Source: Tubulanus polymorphus
Lineage: Eukaryota > Nemertea > Palaeonemertea > Tubulaniformes > Tubulanidae
Assembly: GCF_964204645.1 (NCBI RefSeq)
Contig: NW_027437434.1
Coordinates: 53,001 to 117,000 of the forward strand
Reading direction: 5' to 3'
Length of the DNA stretch: 64,000 bases
In this document: positions 1 to 13,157 of the stretch, in pieces
Layout of the letters: each line of letters opens with the position of its first letter
Numbering within the stretch: position 1 is the stretch's first letter
Made by a program: the position numbers and the translations under genes
Notes under the pieces: model-generated
The model's database searches: none
Told to the model about the DNA's origin: nothing
The model's input: the letters and a program-made list of their open reading frames with translations, nothing else

Positions 1-395
1 TTTCTTTTGACTTGAAAATACTAAGCAGGCAAACCATAGGTATAGGTCGAGGTCTGAATATTGTAGTGGTAAATTCCAGGATTTAAAACGATCTAATACT
101 ATGCTCCGGTGTTTTAGCTTCCGCTATTTGAATATTTTTTCATATTGTGAAAGATATTTTAATGAAAATATGAATTAGTTTCCTTGGACGTAGACCATAA
201 ACAAATGTTTATCTTTGGTCTCATTTGACTACAAAATAATTCTTAAAGAATGAAAAAAAACAATATAAACTTCTAGAACTTTGAAGTCACGAATTTTCAC
301 GAAGATTTTTCAAGCAATGCCCTTACTCCAAACAACCTCCAGCTTCAGGTATATAACTTCAAGGTAAACCACACTTTGCCCATGGGCAATTTATT
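1..395 (+). repeat. composite repeat, 3' part (copy 1, cut by window edge)
   Basis: Matches the 3' part of the composite repeats at 37216-38272 and 39045-39540. Shared landmarks are the start 'actaagcag', 'aaattccaggatttaaaacg', 'ttggacgtagaccataaac', 'aagcaatgccctta' and the terminal palindrome TTGCCCATGGGCAA followed by TTTATT. Confidence 0.85.
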
Positions 396-399
396 ATAT

Positions 400-3300
400 A
401 TTACTGATACAACATATAAAATTCTCCAATGAGAAATCTACAAAAGAAGAAATAAGATTGACGATGATTTTTCATTTGCTCTGCTGAAAATTGCATGTCG
501 ATGTGCGGCGTCGTTTGCGGTATTTACTGCAATGCTGTGATGATAGCGCCCTCGTTTTAGTGTGAAGCTCACTAAATTCAACGAAGCCGTTAATCTTTAG
601 ATCAAGGTTATGCTGTTAATAAAAAAGATTTGTTAGAAATACATGAATAAAAATTAATTATGCATACCCTTGGGATTATCTTGACGAAAAAAACGTAGGT
701 ATCAGTATGCAGATTAATTTTAAGCAATTCTAATTTAATTCGTATTAAAAACACCATACATGTCGATCAATATTGTGTAGTATATAGTTGAATTTTAACG
801 TGCGGTTTAACTGCAGCTAACTTGCTACGATCCTGCTTATGCGGACCTCGGCGTCTTGTTTGCACTAATTCTTGACGCTAAGATTTACTGTGTTCTTGCT
901 GAGGGGTTTTAGCATGGCGGCCCGCCATGCTACGGCACTTTACCGCCATGCAAATAATAGATACACCATGCTTAAAGAAATTCTGTCATGCTTAAGAAAA
1001 TGATCAGGAGTTTATTTACTTATCTGGCTTTCTAAGACGGTCTGGTCACACGCTCAATTTTATTACTGATGCATCAATAATTGTATAAACACATTCTCAT
1101 AGTTTTTTAGTAAAGCGCCTCCATCAAAGTCACCAAAATATTTTGCAAATCGAAATTATTAAACGCTTCCTCTAAGCTGATAAAATTGAATTATATTAAC
1201 AGATTTGAGAACATGGAACTATATTATGCACATAAGCCTACCAATATACAACAGAAAAGTGCCTCGAACAAACTATCGACGATCTCTGCTAGATGAAAAT
1301 TACCGAATTTAAACTAGTTCATTATGGCCCCCAATTGCTTGGAAAACGTATCTTAGCACCTATGAATATAAAATTTTTCCGGGGGAGTGCCCCCAGATGC
1401 CTTTGCGAGTTGCACATTGCGAGTGATGGATTTTCTTCATGAAAATAACCAGTAATGCCTGCATCACATTACGCAAACTGGGCCATTCGAAGACGCTGTA
1501 CTCTCTTAGTTAGTTAGTACATGCTAGATACAGTAGTCCTGTGTACACACGGTGAGATAAGCGATGGCATCCTGCCTCTAGTAAATATGGACTGACTCAA
1601 AATGACAGTTGAAAAATACCCGGTTTGCCGCGTAGTATTAAAAAGATATAACGAGAAATTTACATCTGTTTTCACTGATACAACTGTCATCTCATTCATC
1701 CACTCACCCGAGTCAATTTGAAACACTGTCATTGACCATATGGTCCTTATGGTCCTCTTGTTTGTTTTCATGGGCTTGCATGCTTGCAAGCCCATATTGC
1801 TATCACACAGATTGATAACTTGCTTGGGGAGTCGATTACTTTCGTTAGAACCTTTCTTGGGCTCTGATATTTACACACATTTAATGCAGTAACAAAATCT
1901 AGGTTCCTTTCGTATATTGGCTATAACGGTTGTTGTTTTCATTGTTTTATGATTTTGTTTAATCGTTTTTGTTATTTCAGCAGCGCATACCAACCTTGGT
2001 TGAGCGTGCGTGATCAGGCTTGAAATTGGTATCCATACGCGGCAAAGTGCTGCCGACAATTCAGTTCATTCTTTATTGACATAAAATTTCATAATGAAAC
2101 ATTTACTTTCACGTTTTTAAAAATTTCTTTTAATTTTCTTTTACTTTCATTGGGTGCTTGCGTTAGCAATTGGTAAAATCTCTGTATGAACATTTATATT
2201 TTTCAGTTTAAATATCTAAAACTTAAAAACCGCTTTTCCTTAAAATAAATTCTGAATTGAATTGAAGACTTGTTCCCTGTCACTTCAAAGAGCCAGGGGG
2301 CGGTAGCCTATGGTGGCAATAAACTTCATCGGATGATCGTAGTGGATTGTCATTTGAAGGAAATGTAACTTAATCTTGCTTAATGTCTTTATTATTTTAA
2401 AAAGAAAAATTGTGGCTCTTATTTGTTTTCGTGTTCGCTTCTCTTCACCTGAAGTCACGTTTTTTCTTTCAGCTGTAAATTTTTCTATGCAAAATCATTT
2501 CCACACAATCCGATAATCTAGCAATTATCAACAGATGATAGATTCCGTTAAGATACTGCAATAAAATATTCAAATAACAACTATCTAAACGCTTGCACTA
2601 ATTCGGTCCGGGTCTACAATAAAACCATTCCAATTCCCAGTCCCCGTGTGTAACATTTTATGTAACAATGTAAGACAACACCGATATCTTAGCTCTTTAA
2701 CAAGTAATCAGTTCAAAATTCGCTTAATTCTGCTACAGAAATACAAAACCACCAAGCAAGCTTTCAGTACAACCATGTCAGCAAGCCCATTTTTAGAATT
2801 TCTTTCCTGTTATCAAATACCACTGATGAAACAGATATTGCTTTATTTTTACTTGAATTCATTAGTGAAACTTAAGAGTGTAATGATGCACTGACTACCA
2901 ACGTTGCCTCGATCGGTCTTCAATCAATTACGACATCGATTCAGTTACATTCATTGAAGAATTGTTCTTGATAATTAAATCATCTATGAGTTCCACTTTC
3001 ACAATCACTTACAGATATATCACCCCTTAATGTACCACTATTAAAGGCCCATCACAAATTGATTATTGTTTATTGTTTCCTTTACAACACAGGGATCTTT
3101 AGTTTCAGTTTGAGATTTAAGGGTATGTAGCTTGTCAGGGTGCCTATATCTCTTGCAATATTCTAAGCTTACGTTGCCAATATTTGACAACGGGAAACTA
3201 TATTCGTCTTAAATGTTCATTCTAGAAATATTTCTTAATGCATTTAGGAATGATTGAAATATAACAATAAGAATGAGTGACAATTATGTTTGTTTTCAAC

Positions 3301-4000
3301 TAGGTGATGGTGGGTCAGACGTGACTATACATGGCTAAGTACATCTGGGTGTGGTGTACATCCCTGACCTTTAAGTAATTGTAAAGACATAACAATAGTA
3401 TCCATAAAGGGTGTGACCAACTCAACAAAGTGGGGACTGATATCTTAGTGATTTGTTTTTTATCAATTCCTCACAGGGTAATTTCTGATTAATGAAAACT
3501 GGTTAACTGTATCGATTTTGGAAGACATGCTGAAATTGTTCGTTATTTTAGATCGACATTGGTGTCAAGTCATCTTATCTATCATGAAAATCTGCCTGAA
3601 CTCATTTATCCACATAATATATCTATTCCTAGGAAAGTGGCTCAATCTATTTCCTTAGAACCGACCATTTTCAATCAATCAGGCTTGTTGAGGGTTTTAG
3701 ATGTTCATTAGCTATTTATCAGGGTGTGGTCCAAGCATCATCATTGGTGATTAGATTCATTGGGAGGAAAATTACCATCATGCGGGTTGATTAAACATGT
3801 ATGTATAAATCCATTTGATATAATGTCAAATAAGCCGAGGATATAATGCAAATAGTACGTACCTATGAAGGGTGATAAGAACTAGAATTAATGAGAATTA
3901 GATTGATTAATTTTTATAGTTCAAAAATATGTAGTTGATAAATATTCAGTTAGATATCAGAGTTATTTTTCATGGACTTGTCCTATGTACTGGTCTTATA
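400..4000. other. gene-free stretch
   Basis: No supported gene. A perfect 9-bp-arm palindrome (GCATGGCGG-C-CCGCCATGC) lies near 912-930. A tract GGGGGAGTGCCCCC near 1381-1394 resembles a motif inside the 46594-47339 MITE. A near-perfect hairpin GGGCTTGCA...TTGCAAGCCC lies near 1771-1793. The ORFs at 1514-1795 and 1871-2059 have no recognisable domain. Confidence 0.6.
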
Positions 4001-4012
4001 TCAATCCATTGT

Positions 4013-7000
4013 CATATGTGACCGGTGCTGGCAAAATCAGTCACTTGTGTCACCTTATCAAAATTGAGTACTATACATATTCTGAAAGCCACAATTGTGT
4101 GGAATTCAATGCAAAAAAAAATTATGTTGATATCTCGAAAACTCACTGAGTTATTAAATTTTGAAGACTAAGTCAGCGGAAAAGGATTCTGAGAAATCGA
4201 GGGTTAAAGTCTCGGTACTTAGAAATATCAATCCACCATAGCAACCAGTATCTTAGAATAGAGATATCGACCCCAAATTTTTACCAGGGGTACGAGACAT
4301 CATCCCCTTCGTTTTTCAAGCAAAAATATAGTTCCTGGATCGGTACTTTTTTAGGATGATAGAAAATGACTAAATTTGAAGAAAAAAATATTTTCGGAAA
4401 AATTAGATTTCACAGTTAATTGAATTTTTCTGAGTAATGTGACTTATTATTGCACTATACCAAATAAATAAGTCATTCTTTATGATTCTAGAGCATATAA
4501 CACTTATTATAAGAAAGTATTTTGAATTTAAAATGAGAGCAGCAGTCCATCCAGGAACTAGATAAAATCGGCAATAAATGAAAATTTTTATCTTCATAAT
4601 ATTCAACTCAATTATTATTTCATTACTAACAACAGCGAAACTGCACAGATCAACCAATTAGAATACAATTATCACATATGCCTGTATAAAGTGTATCTCT
4701 GGAGCTACATATGGAACTTGACAGTGAAAACGGCTGATTACTATCAAGTTTAATTCACTTCGAAACACTGATTTCACAAATCCAGAAAATGGACTATATA
4801 GATTTCTGCCCCCGATTGCTGCAAGATAATCCTATTTGATTCACAATCAAAAGGTATTTAGTATTGATCTACTGATTATTACCACGACCTCGTCCACGAC
4901 CTCGACCACGCCCGCGTTTCGCTGGTGGAGGAGCAAAGTCAGCATCACTGTCAGAATCTGATGGTACCGGCAAGTCACTAGTGGAAGGAACAACTACAGG
5001 TACAGGTAAGTCTTGTGGTGCAGCTGGTAAAGCCTGCGGTAACGGACAAGCTATGTCTCTAGTTTCAACACTGCAGAATTCCCGGATTTTTTGGTACAGG
5101 TACAACTGTCTTTCTGCCGATAATCCAGGTGGAGGAATAATGTCCGGTTTTGTGTTGTGCGGTATCACATTCGGATCGATAGCAAGGGTGAATACTTCTT
5201 CCGCTGAATCCGCATACAACTTTCTAAACACCTTTCCTGGATGATTACTGTCAAATCTGAAAATATAAGAAAGTAAATATTTTGAATAATAGTCCGTTAA
5301 TCAAAAGTTGTATTCTTCTAGGCTGCAAAAACATTATCACTTTACAAAACAGGTATAGGGCAGTGATCTATTTTTCTCAAAATTCTGTCATCTATAATAA
5401 TCATAATTATTATTATTATTTAACCACCGATTGCCATCCAAAGCAGATACCGATATGATACTCTCTTGCTATTAGAATTTGAACCCGCAACCCTGTGTCA
5501 AATTTGATTTTTCATTAGGACTTCGTGTACAGATACCTACCTAAAATTGTGATATTTCTTGAAATTGTTCTTATTCTGGCCACTACAGTTGTCACAGTGC
5601 AGTTCGACATCCAATTCCCCTAAACCGTGGTTATCGAAAAAATGGTCCAAGTAGCTTATGACGCTGTTTGATCCCTTAGATACGCAAACAATCTCGTCAA
5701 TCAAATAATTCACCTACTGTGGTAACCCTTCACACACAATTCCAAATAGCCCACACTTACGTGGTGTCAGGAAATATGTAGTTGGCTCCATTAATGTGAA
5801 GAAGACCTTTCTTTAGGATTTATATTTATATTGGATTTTAATATCGAGACATAACGAACATGAAATGATGAAATGCTGATCTGAAATTAATAACATATAG
5901 AATTTAAACTCTGATCTTAAATAAATTTGCACACTGATCTTTGATTAATTTCCTATTTAAAACATTCATTATCAAATACAATAGAATACAAATTAACTGG
6001 TTAAACTTACATGTTTTTGACCAATATATTCTCCTAAATACTCGTTTAATAGCATGAAATCTAATCTCTAAAAAGAATCGACGTGTCGCTCGTTGTATCT
6101 ACTAAAGTTCTCATCCTAGATTTGGTTGTTACACGTAACTCGTGATGAGGCTCTCTATGAGCTATTCGTACCTCTAACAAAATACATGGGTCCGGGTAGG
6201 TAAGGGTCATTCGGGTAATGAACCTGTTGCGCGAAGTCAAAACTATAATGCATTTTAACATCGCGTGATGCTGGAGGACTGTTCTCCAAATTCTTAAGGC
6301 CAAGGCCTTTGACAACCGTCTTACAGTTTTAAACCATTTTCTGGTACAGACTACGCTCGAGCGTAACTTTTACTAAATGCGCCTCCTGTTTTTTCAGATT
6401 TTCAGATTCTAATTCCTCTGGGATGTTCACACTACGGTATATAGTGGAGTTATTCTGTTGGCACACCCAGCATAAGTCTGTCATTGGGCGGGTCATAACA
6501 ATAAACGGAACTAATGTACGCCACAATCTTCTGAAGGAATGAAGGCTGACTGCTCGATTCTCTGAAAAATAAACATTGAAACCTATCAATTTCTTGATAT
6601 AGAACTCAGTGCAGTTAGTCCGTCACATAACTAAATCTTGATGCCTAAAGTCTGAAATGGGATAAACGTTATGAATTTGATTGCTTCATTTTACACAACG
6701 CCTATAACAGTTGGCAATTTGATCCAACTTCCATAGCACGTCGGGTACATTAAATTAGTTTGTGTTGGCATTGAAACCCGACTTAAGTACAGAATTTCGC
6801 TTGACGTGTAGTTTTTTGAAAAAGATTAAAAATTAATTGGATGCCTGTGATAATCTAAGAAAGCTTACCTGTCGAAATCATAGCTTGTTTATAGTTCCTC
6901 CAAATGCTTGCTTTTGTCATGCTGGAGGGTAGCAACTTAATGTTGAAACGCTTATAACCAGGCACTCTACCAGGCAGGACCATCGAATGCATTTCTGCGA

Positions 7001-8773
7001 AGTTCATCAAAAATGTCACATTGCGAGACGTATCATCGTATGTGATAATGTGCTTGTTGTTCTCCCGGTGCCCACCAGACTTTTTGTAACGTGGCGTCAT
7101 ACCATGCTCTTTATAATGCTTGATCAAGGCTGTAAGTTTGTCTTGGCTCATGCTGAAAAGAAAGGGGTTATAATTAATAACCAGTAAATATTTAACCAAA
7201 AACTTAAGTCCCTGAAAACAAAAGCCGTACATTTGAATATTGTCATTGGGCCTATCTCACGTTCTTCATTCAAAGCTACCTACTGTTATCGAGTTCAGAC
7301 GTCAAGGAAACAGCGCGTGCATATAGGGCCTACATCCATCATTGACATGGTTTGTTGTACATGTTGTAAAAATAAGCGGTTTTATTCTTATTAAAAAGAA
7401 TTAAAAAATTAGGCCTACTTACCAGTGAAAAAATTTGAAGGTTTCACGACAACATCGATGACCGAGGACGAAATACCATGTTCTCTGCTGTTTTCATTCT
7501 TTCTGCGTCTTTCGTTTTGAACATGCAGTCAACGAGTCATTACGCATAAATGATCCCAACTTGCCCAGAATCATTAAGTCCTTCTCAAATGCAGTTAACG
7601 CACTCATTGACATTCTGAGATCAAAGATTTCATCTTTATCGAAGGATGAAAAACAAGGCTTTCCATCATTTAGTTTACAGCTATTTTTTGATGAGCTGGA
7701 CACACACGAGAAATTTTCAATTCTGGTTAGTTCTTCTCGAGGATTATTCGCAGTAGCCGGCACATCACGGAGAATCTCAGGAACACCATCCACGACATCC
7801 GCAGTATCATCTTCAGCAGAAGAGTCTTCGTTGTCACTAACTATCCTCTGATTTGTAGCTGGATAGTGGTCACCAACAGTATCATTATTTACTCGTCGAG
7901 CCGTCAATGTTGGACCTGGCGTAGCCGCAGAACATGACGGTTTTGACAGGACATTAGAATTCGGTGAAACAATAGTGTTATTAACAGGTACGGAGTTATA
8001 AACAGATCTATTTACATCGTTTTCAGTGTCACTTTCTTCATCTGAAGATCCTTCTGACGAAGAGGAAACACACTCATCATCGACATCATTAACAAAATAA
8101 TCCTCCAAAAGTGTCAACCACTGCCTTTCGATTGCCGGTGACTCCAAATTGCACGATCTCAGACTGTTCAACGAATCCGCGACACGTTTTTCCTTCGATA
8201 GTGACATTATTATCAACGAATTTAAACAAGAATAAAGGAGAAATCTTTTCAAAACAAGTAGAATGAAATTAACTGTTGCGTTTGTTTACGACGGCAGCCA
8301 TGTTTTTTTGCCCAGTGTGCAATGCGCGATGCGTTGATAAGCCAACCAGCGATCAGCTTACATCACACGCTCGGCTTGCGTAGCAACAAAGGGAATTGTT
8401 TACAGATCTTTCAAGCCCTCTCATTGGCTTTTAATGACGTATTTCGATATTCTTACGCTGATTTTCATTTAGCACTACTTCTGAGCTGTCGATCAATAGC
8501 CGGTTTGTGCCATTCAGACTACTGATTGTAAAAATATTTTAGGTGAAATAGACCGCTAATTTCGATTGTTTTAGAGACTATGTTGATTATGATTGATTCA
8601 ATATCCCTAATTAAAAACGATGTTTGAAGCATTTAAAGTTAAACTTTTTAAAGTATAGCCTAATAGTGAAAACTGAAAATCGATATTTTCAACACTGACT
8701 GCAGTAAATAGCCTATAACGCTTAGTGAATGAATGCGACTTCCGACTGATTTTGCCAGCACCAGTCACATATG
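4013..8773 (-). mobile_element. 4.76-kb TIR transposon carrying a decayed multi-exon gene
   Basis: The boundaries are defined by a 30-bp terminal inverted repeat, 4013-4042 and 8744-8773, with one mismatch. The left end reads CATATGTGACCGGTGCTGGC and continues AAAATCAGTC; the right end is its reverse complement with T for C. CATATG at both outer ends is palindromic, so it could be a target duplication or part of the TIR. The only gene inside runs on the minus strand and fills most of the element. I take this as an autonomous-type cut-and-paste transposon now inactive. The superfamily is not assigned. It lies upstream of the first arrestin exon seen here. Confidence 0.75.
4869..8207 (-). pseudogene. 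decayed transposase-like gene of the 'LPGRVPGYK / PMTDLCWxCQ / DNCxGQNKNN' family
   Basis: Five minus-strand segments in order: 8207-7423 (start MSLSKEKRV, acidic Ser-rich N-terminus), 7152-6869 (HYKEHGMTPRYKK, LPGRVPGYK), 6561-6172 (LWRTLVPF, PMTDLCWVCQQNN, HYSFDFAQQVHYP), about 5792-5541 (TPRKCGLFGIVCEGLP, VNYLIDEIV, LHCDNCSGQNKNN) and 5256-4869 (NHPGKVFRKLYAD, basic RGRGRG tail). Introns 1-3 have GT-AG borders with matching phase. This block order belongs to a gene family I recall in many copies in invertebrate genomes. The HxDNCxGQNKNN block looks like a catalytic Asp motif of an RNase H-like transposase, which is inference. There are in-frame stops TGA at 7496-7494, TAA at 6331-6329 and TAG at 5716-5714, with no frameshift seen. 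The usual region between GQNKNN and HPGKVF is missing. Confidence 0.72.
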
Positions 8774-9002
8774 TTTGAATCCTAGTGAAAGTTGGTCATA
8801 TACAAGTTATATGAGTTATTCCTACGAGTAAAATGAATTATTAAAAGTTTGACCTTAAAAAATATGGACGTGCCAACACCTATGAAATATGTGAAAATAC
8901 AAGTAAATCAGCTCCAACTTCTACCATCGTTCAAGCATCTATGATAATAGTCACGTTTTGTTACAATTACACAATGGAGAGAAGATATTTCTACGTCATT
9001 CC

Positions 9003-10257
9003 TTTTTTGGTTTACCTTTGTCAGCGATCTGATGTTGGCATTGAGCTAATTCATGTAAAATCGCAGTACGTTTTTTTATGTGAGCATTTGTTTCATTGGT
9101 TCTCGGCTTAAACGATGTATAATCGATGCGATTGAAGACATGGCGAACCTCCGTCGATGACATGGTCAACTGAGTTAAAATTCTACGAAAACTGTTTTGG
9201 CGTGGAAAATTCTCGGCTCTCGCGTATAAAATTGCAATGACCTCGATTGGGAAGCGTCGTCTCTACAAGCGAATTGGATTGGCTGTTTTTGGGATATATG
9301 GGAAATTCCGGCGCTACTAAAATAATTATGGGAAAGCCATAGAACGGCGTACGTTTCATTGGATTAGGTGCCGTATACATGCGTATTTCAAATGCTCATT
9401 GCTGGTGAGGATGTAATTATTTCACACATCCGCCAATGGTCTGTTTGCCGTAACCCAACCGACCTGACTTCAAAGGTACTGAGTGAAAACTTTGAATTTT
9501 TGATAAAAACGGCCGACTGACCCACTGCCGACGTACGAGCTACGTATGTTTGAATTCAAGTGTGGATCATGTGAAAACATGCCTTAACATGTGGCCTAGT
9601 TTAAGTTTTCCGGGAAACTGGCAGTGTTCCAATAAGCTGCCACTCATTTTAATAGCGACTATATTAAAGCTGGTAACGTAAAAGCGCGCATATATTCAAT
9701 GTACTGTTTCATTTTTAACACAGAGATGACGTTCTAGACGAAGTTATAATTTTAGAATAATTCTTGAAATCTATGCTAGTAGACAAATTTCCCGTGCACA
9801 ATGGATATGATTTTTTTGCGATATTGTTTCCATGTAAAAAAGCCCAAAGGTGAAAAATTTGTTTTTTTTACCCAAAAATTTTGCAAAAAAAAAATTTCTA
9901 CCTACCTACCGACTCATCCTGAAAAGTTGAGTCGGTGTTACGGCAAACAGACAATTATTTTGGGATGGCCTTATTTGAATATTTTCTCATATTGTGAAAC
10001 ATATTTTTTTGAAAATAAAATATAGTTTCCCTGCCGTGCCTACCTGTACCCTACAAAATTTTGGACGTGGACCTGAAACAAATGTATATCTTTGGTCTTA
10101 TTTGACTACAAAATAATTCTTCAAGAAAGATAAAATACAATATAAACTTATGGAACTTTGAAGTCACGAATTAAAAAGATTTTTCAAGCAATGCCCTTAT
10201 TCCAAATGACCTCTAGCTTTCAAGGTAAACCACACTTTTGCCCATGGGCAATTTATT
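9003..10257 (+). repeat. composite repeat (copy 2)
   Basis: Starts with 'ggtttacctttgtcagcg', as does the copy at 36508, and ends in the palindrome TTGCCCATGGGCAA. It is interrupted by a Harbinger-like MITE copy (9436-9970) whose left end is lost. Confidence 0.85.
9436..9970. mobile_element. Harbinger-like MITE, left end lost
   Basis: Same family as 37421-37986. It begins at 'atggtctgtttgccgtaacc', lacking the outer GGCCATCCC, and ends with the intact 'attttgggatggcc' followed by TTA. It sits at the homologous position in the composite repeat, so it may derive from the same insertion before the host repeat was copied. Confidence 0.75.
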
Positions 10258-10559
10258 AAACAATTATACAGGGTATATCATTATTCAAGCAAACTTCTAT
10301 CAAATATTAGGCTAATTAATTAATTGTCTGTTTGCTGAAATGCTGACTCACGGTGAGTCGATAGGTAGGTAGACATTTTTAAGCAGAACTTTAGGGCAAA
10401 ATTATTTTATCACTTTTTTCTACATTGAAAACAATATGACCAATCTGCGTGGTGCACAGGAAATTTGTCTCATTTAAGAATAATTTTACTGTTTTAACTT
10501 CATATGGAGCGTCATCCCTGTGTTCAAAATGAAACAATACATTTGATATAAAATTACTT

Positions 10560-11010
10560 GGATACAAACTTACTTGGATTTGAAGTGAGCGCTCAAGTCT
10601 GTCACTGTCCTACTTTTGACACGGGAGCCTCCTGTGTACACGATAACTCAAAAATCGTTTGAGACAATTTCGTGAAATTTTTATGGTTTGTGCATAATTG
10701 TATGGTGGGGAACCCTTTTGGGGAATCTATGATTCAAGATGGCCGAATTATGACCTATTTTTGATATGTGAACTACCAATGTACGTGCCAAAAATCGTTT
10801 GAGAACATTTCATGAAATTTATATGAGATATGTATGATAGTATGATGTGAAACCTTATTGTTTTGGGGACTTCTCCAATTCAAGATGGCCGACACCATCT
10901 ACCTTTGACGCAGGAACTTCCCGTATACACGATGACTCGCCAAACCGTTGCGATAAATTCATGAAATTTTTATGATATGTGTATGATAATATGAAAAGGA
11001 ACTGTATTGT
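10560..11010. repeat. imperfect tandem repeat (~170 bp unit)
   Basis: Three diverged units with 'aaaatcgtttgagacaattt', 'gtgaaatttttatggtttg', 'tgtatgatagtatgatg' and 'attcaagatggccga'. The ORF on the minus strand here has no recognisable domain. Confidence 0.6.
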
Positions 11011-11581
11011 TCTGGTAAAAATGGCATGTTTTGAACTTTTTATTGATACAAAGTCTTCTGTACTTATTGCAGATACTTGATCTGTTTCTTCACTCACCTG
11101 GTTTATTGCTGTGTGCATGAGCGTGCATTTTGATACAACTATGTTTATTTTCTACTTGGGTCAATAGTACAGTAATCAGGAAGTTGAGTCAACTCATCAA
11201 CTTCACTTCAAAAAGTTGTGTGCGTGAACCGAGCATAGCAAACTCTGGTGCATGTGGCAAATCATTTTACTGCTATATTGCCAACAGGGATATGTAAGCA
11301 ACTACTTATTTACACTGTTCCTATATCCTCTCAATAGGCCCATAACTCATTAGCCCCACAATTCATTCCACATCCCATTGGGCCACATCTGATAAGTCCA
11401 ACGTCAAACCAACCGCATACACAAGATGAGGGGTTATGTGAATAGGTTAATTTGAGGTATGAACTTGAACATTGCTTGCTCATGTGTGCTTTATACACTG
11501 AGCTCATGCATTATATTTATGCTCAATGATAATAAACATTCATTAATACTTGCTTCTCTTTTTCCTTCCTCATCGCTGCAG

Positions 11582-11654
11582 TTGTTCAAATCGCTGACAT
11601 TATGCTGTTCAGTAAAGCTAACTATAAATGTACAGTTGCCGAACTGGAGACGGA
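11582..11654 (+). CDS. beta-arrestin alternative exon A (73 nt)
   Basis: Exon of a beta-arrestin, the cytosolic adaptor that binds phosphorylated GPCRs and links them to clathrin and AP2. It is preceded by a pyrimidine-rich tract ending GCTGCAG and followed by GTAAGT. Read in phase, it gives VQIADIMLFSKANYKCTVAE, then LETE. This corresponds to the conserved arrestin C-domain segment of the type RQYADICLF.TAQYKCPVA. Length (73 nt), entry phase (two leading bases) and exit phase (codon split GA|G) are identical to those of the exon at 13158-13230, which encodes a second version of the same segment. Splicing either one to 21008 keeps the frame, whereas including both would shift it. Exon A is the more diverged version: Met replaces Cys in DICLF, and Lys-Ala-Asn replaces Thr-Ala-Gln. 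Assignment to arrestin is firm; mutually exclusive use is inferred. Confidence 0.88.
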
Positions 11655-13157
11655 GTAAGTGGTGCCACCTACCAGGATTATCCCATTATTTGTATATGTT
11701 GCGTTTTTGTCAATATTATTTTTATTGGTTTTTATTTTCAGTATTTAATTTTACGTAGTATTGATGTACCAGACGTGTAAACTGTTGTTCTGGCCCTAGC
11801 ATTACATGTGAGTTAAGTTTGACGCAAATTTAATTCATTTCCAATTGTTTTAATTCCAAAGAATTCTTTATAACTTGTGTGACGAGTATGCTATGGTTTT
11901 GAGTTTAGAAAGTTGAAATTATTTTATTTTCGATAACCTTACCTAGAGGGTCAAGTTTTAACTCACATCTGTGTAACAGGGTTCTGGTTGTTGCTTGTTA
12001 TGCCTTGGCAGCTGTGATGATTTCTGTAATTTTAGATATGATAGTTTCCCCACATTCATTCCACTTTTAGTTCGACCATGGCAGGGGAAGATTTAAATAT
12101 CATCCTCTTAAAGATTGCATCTTCTTGGATGCATTTTTTAAAAATGTTCTGACATCAATATTTGCAGCCTTTGGTATAGTTGCTTCAATCAAAATTCAAT
12201 GAAAAATGTCTTACTTTTTACTTGCGCATCACAGATCCTTTCAACAGATATTTTAACTATCCTGCCAGGGCTGACATCACACATCTGGTACATCACGCTT
12301 CACAGAGTTTGATGATTTTTATTATCTCAATGTCAATTATGTATTCATTCATTGATTTTTCTCACTGCTGTTGTTTAGAAATATGTATGTTTTTCGCCTG
12401 TCAACTCTCTTTTAGCTCTGTTTTTCAAATCTCTTTTTTAGCTATGAAAAAAATCTGCTTTGCCTTGAAAGTGAAATTGAACGACAAAAAGGTTTTAATG
12501 GGATTATGAAAACTTTGTAATAAAATGGTCAACACTTTGGAAATTCAATTTTGAATTTTAGTTAAAAATTTGGTGTTATGCTGGGCTGTGTCTATAAGGG
12601 GGATGTTGTAAGGTTCAATGATCTACCTTTGGTTTGGTGATATTACTAGCAAGTCGTCCACCAGATGCCATTAGTGTGCTGTAGGACATTATTTTGTCAT
12701 AGCTTTCTGTCAAGTTGTTTAGACCAGATTAGCCTATAGCGATTCTAATTTAAGGCCTTTAAAGCCAGTCCAAGCTGATCACACAACTAAAGCGTTAAAT
12801 GCCCCAATTTAGAGAGCATTTTGAAATCTTAAACCCCCAACATTGACTGGCTTGTCCAGTTCCTTGTTTCACTTTTGTGTCTGTGGATTTGACTCTAGAT
12901 TTAGATAATCAAACATATACTGATTTTAACTCGTCACCTACTCAAAACCTGGTCCAACTCAATAGACATAGCTCTAGGGAGTTTCGTTATACCATATATA
13001 CTGGTTTTCGCACAATTTCACCTCATGTATCGAAAAATGCCACTGGCAGGTACAGCAGATTGAGTATGTTAGACAATTGTTAAATCAATGTTGATGTTTT
13101 TTTCCCCTCAAAAAGCTTTTTATGTTTAGTTTTCGTTCATCCTTCATTATTTCACAG

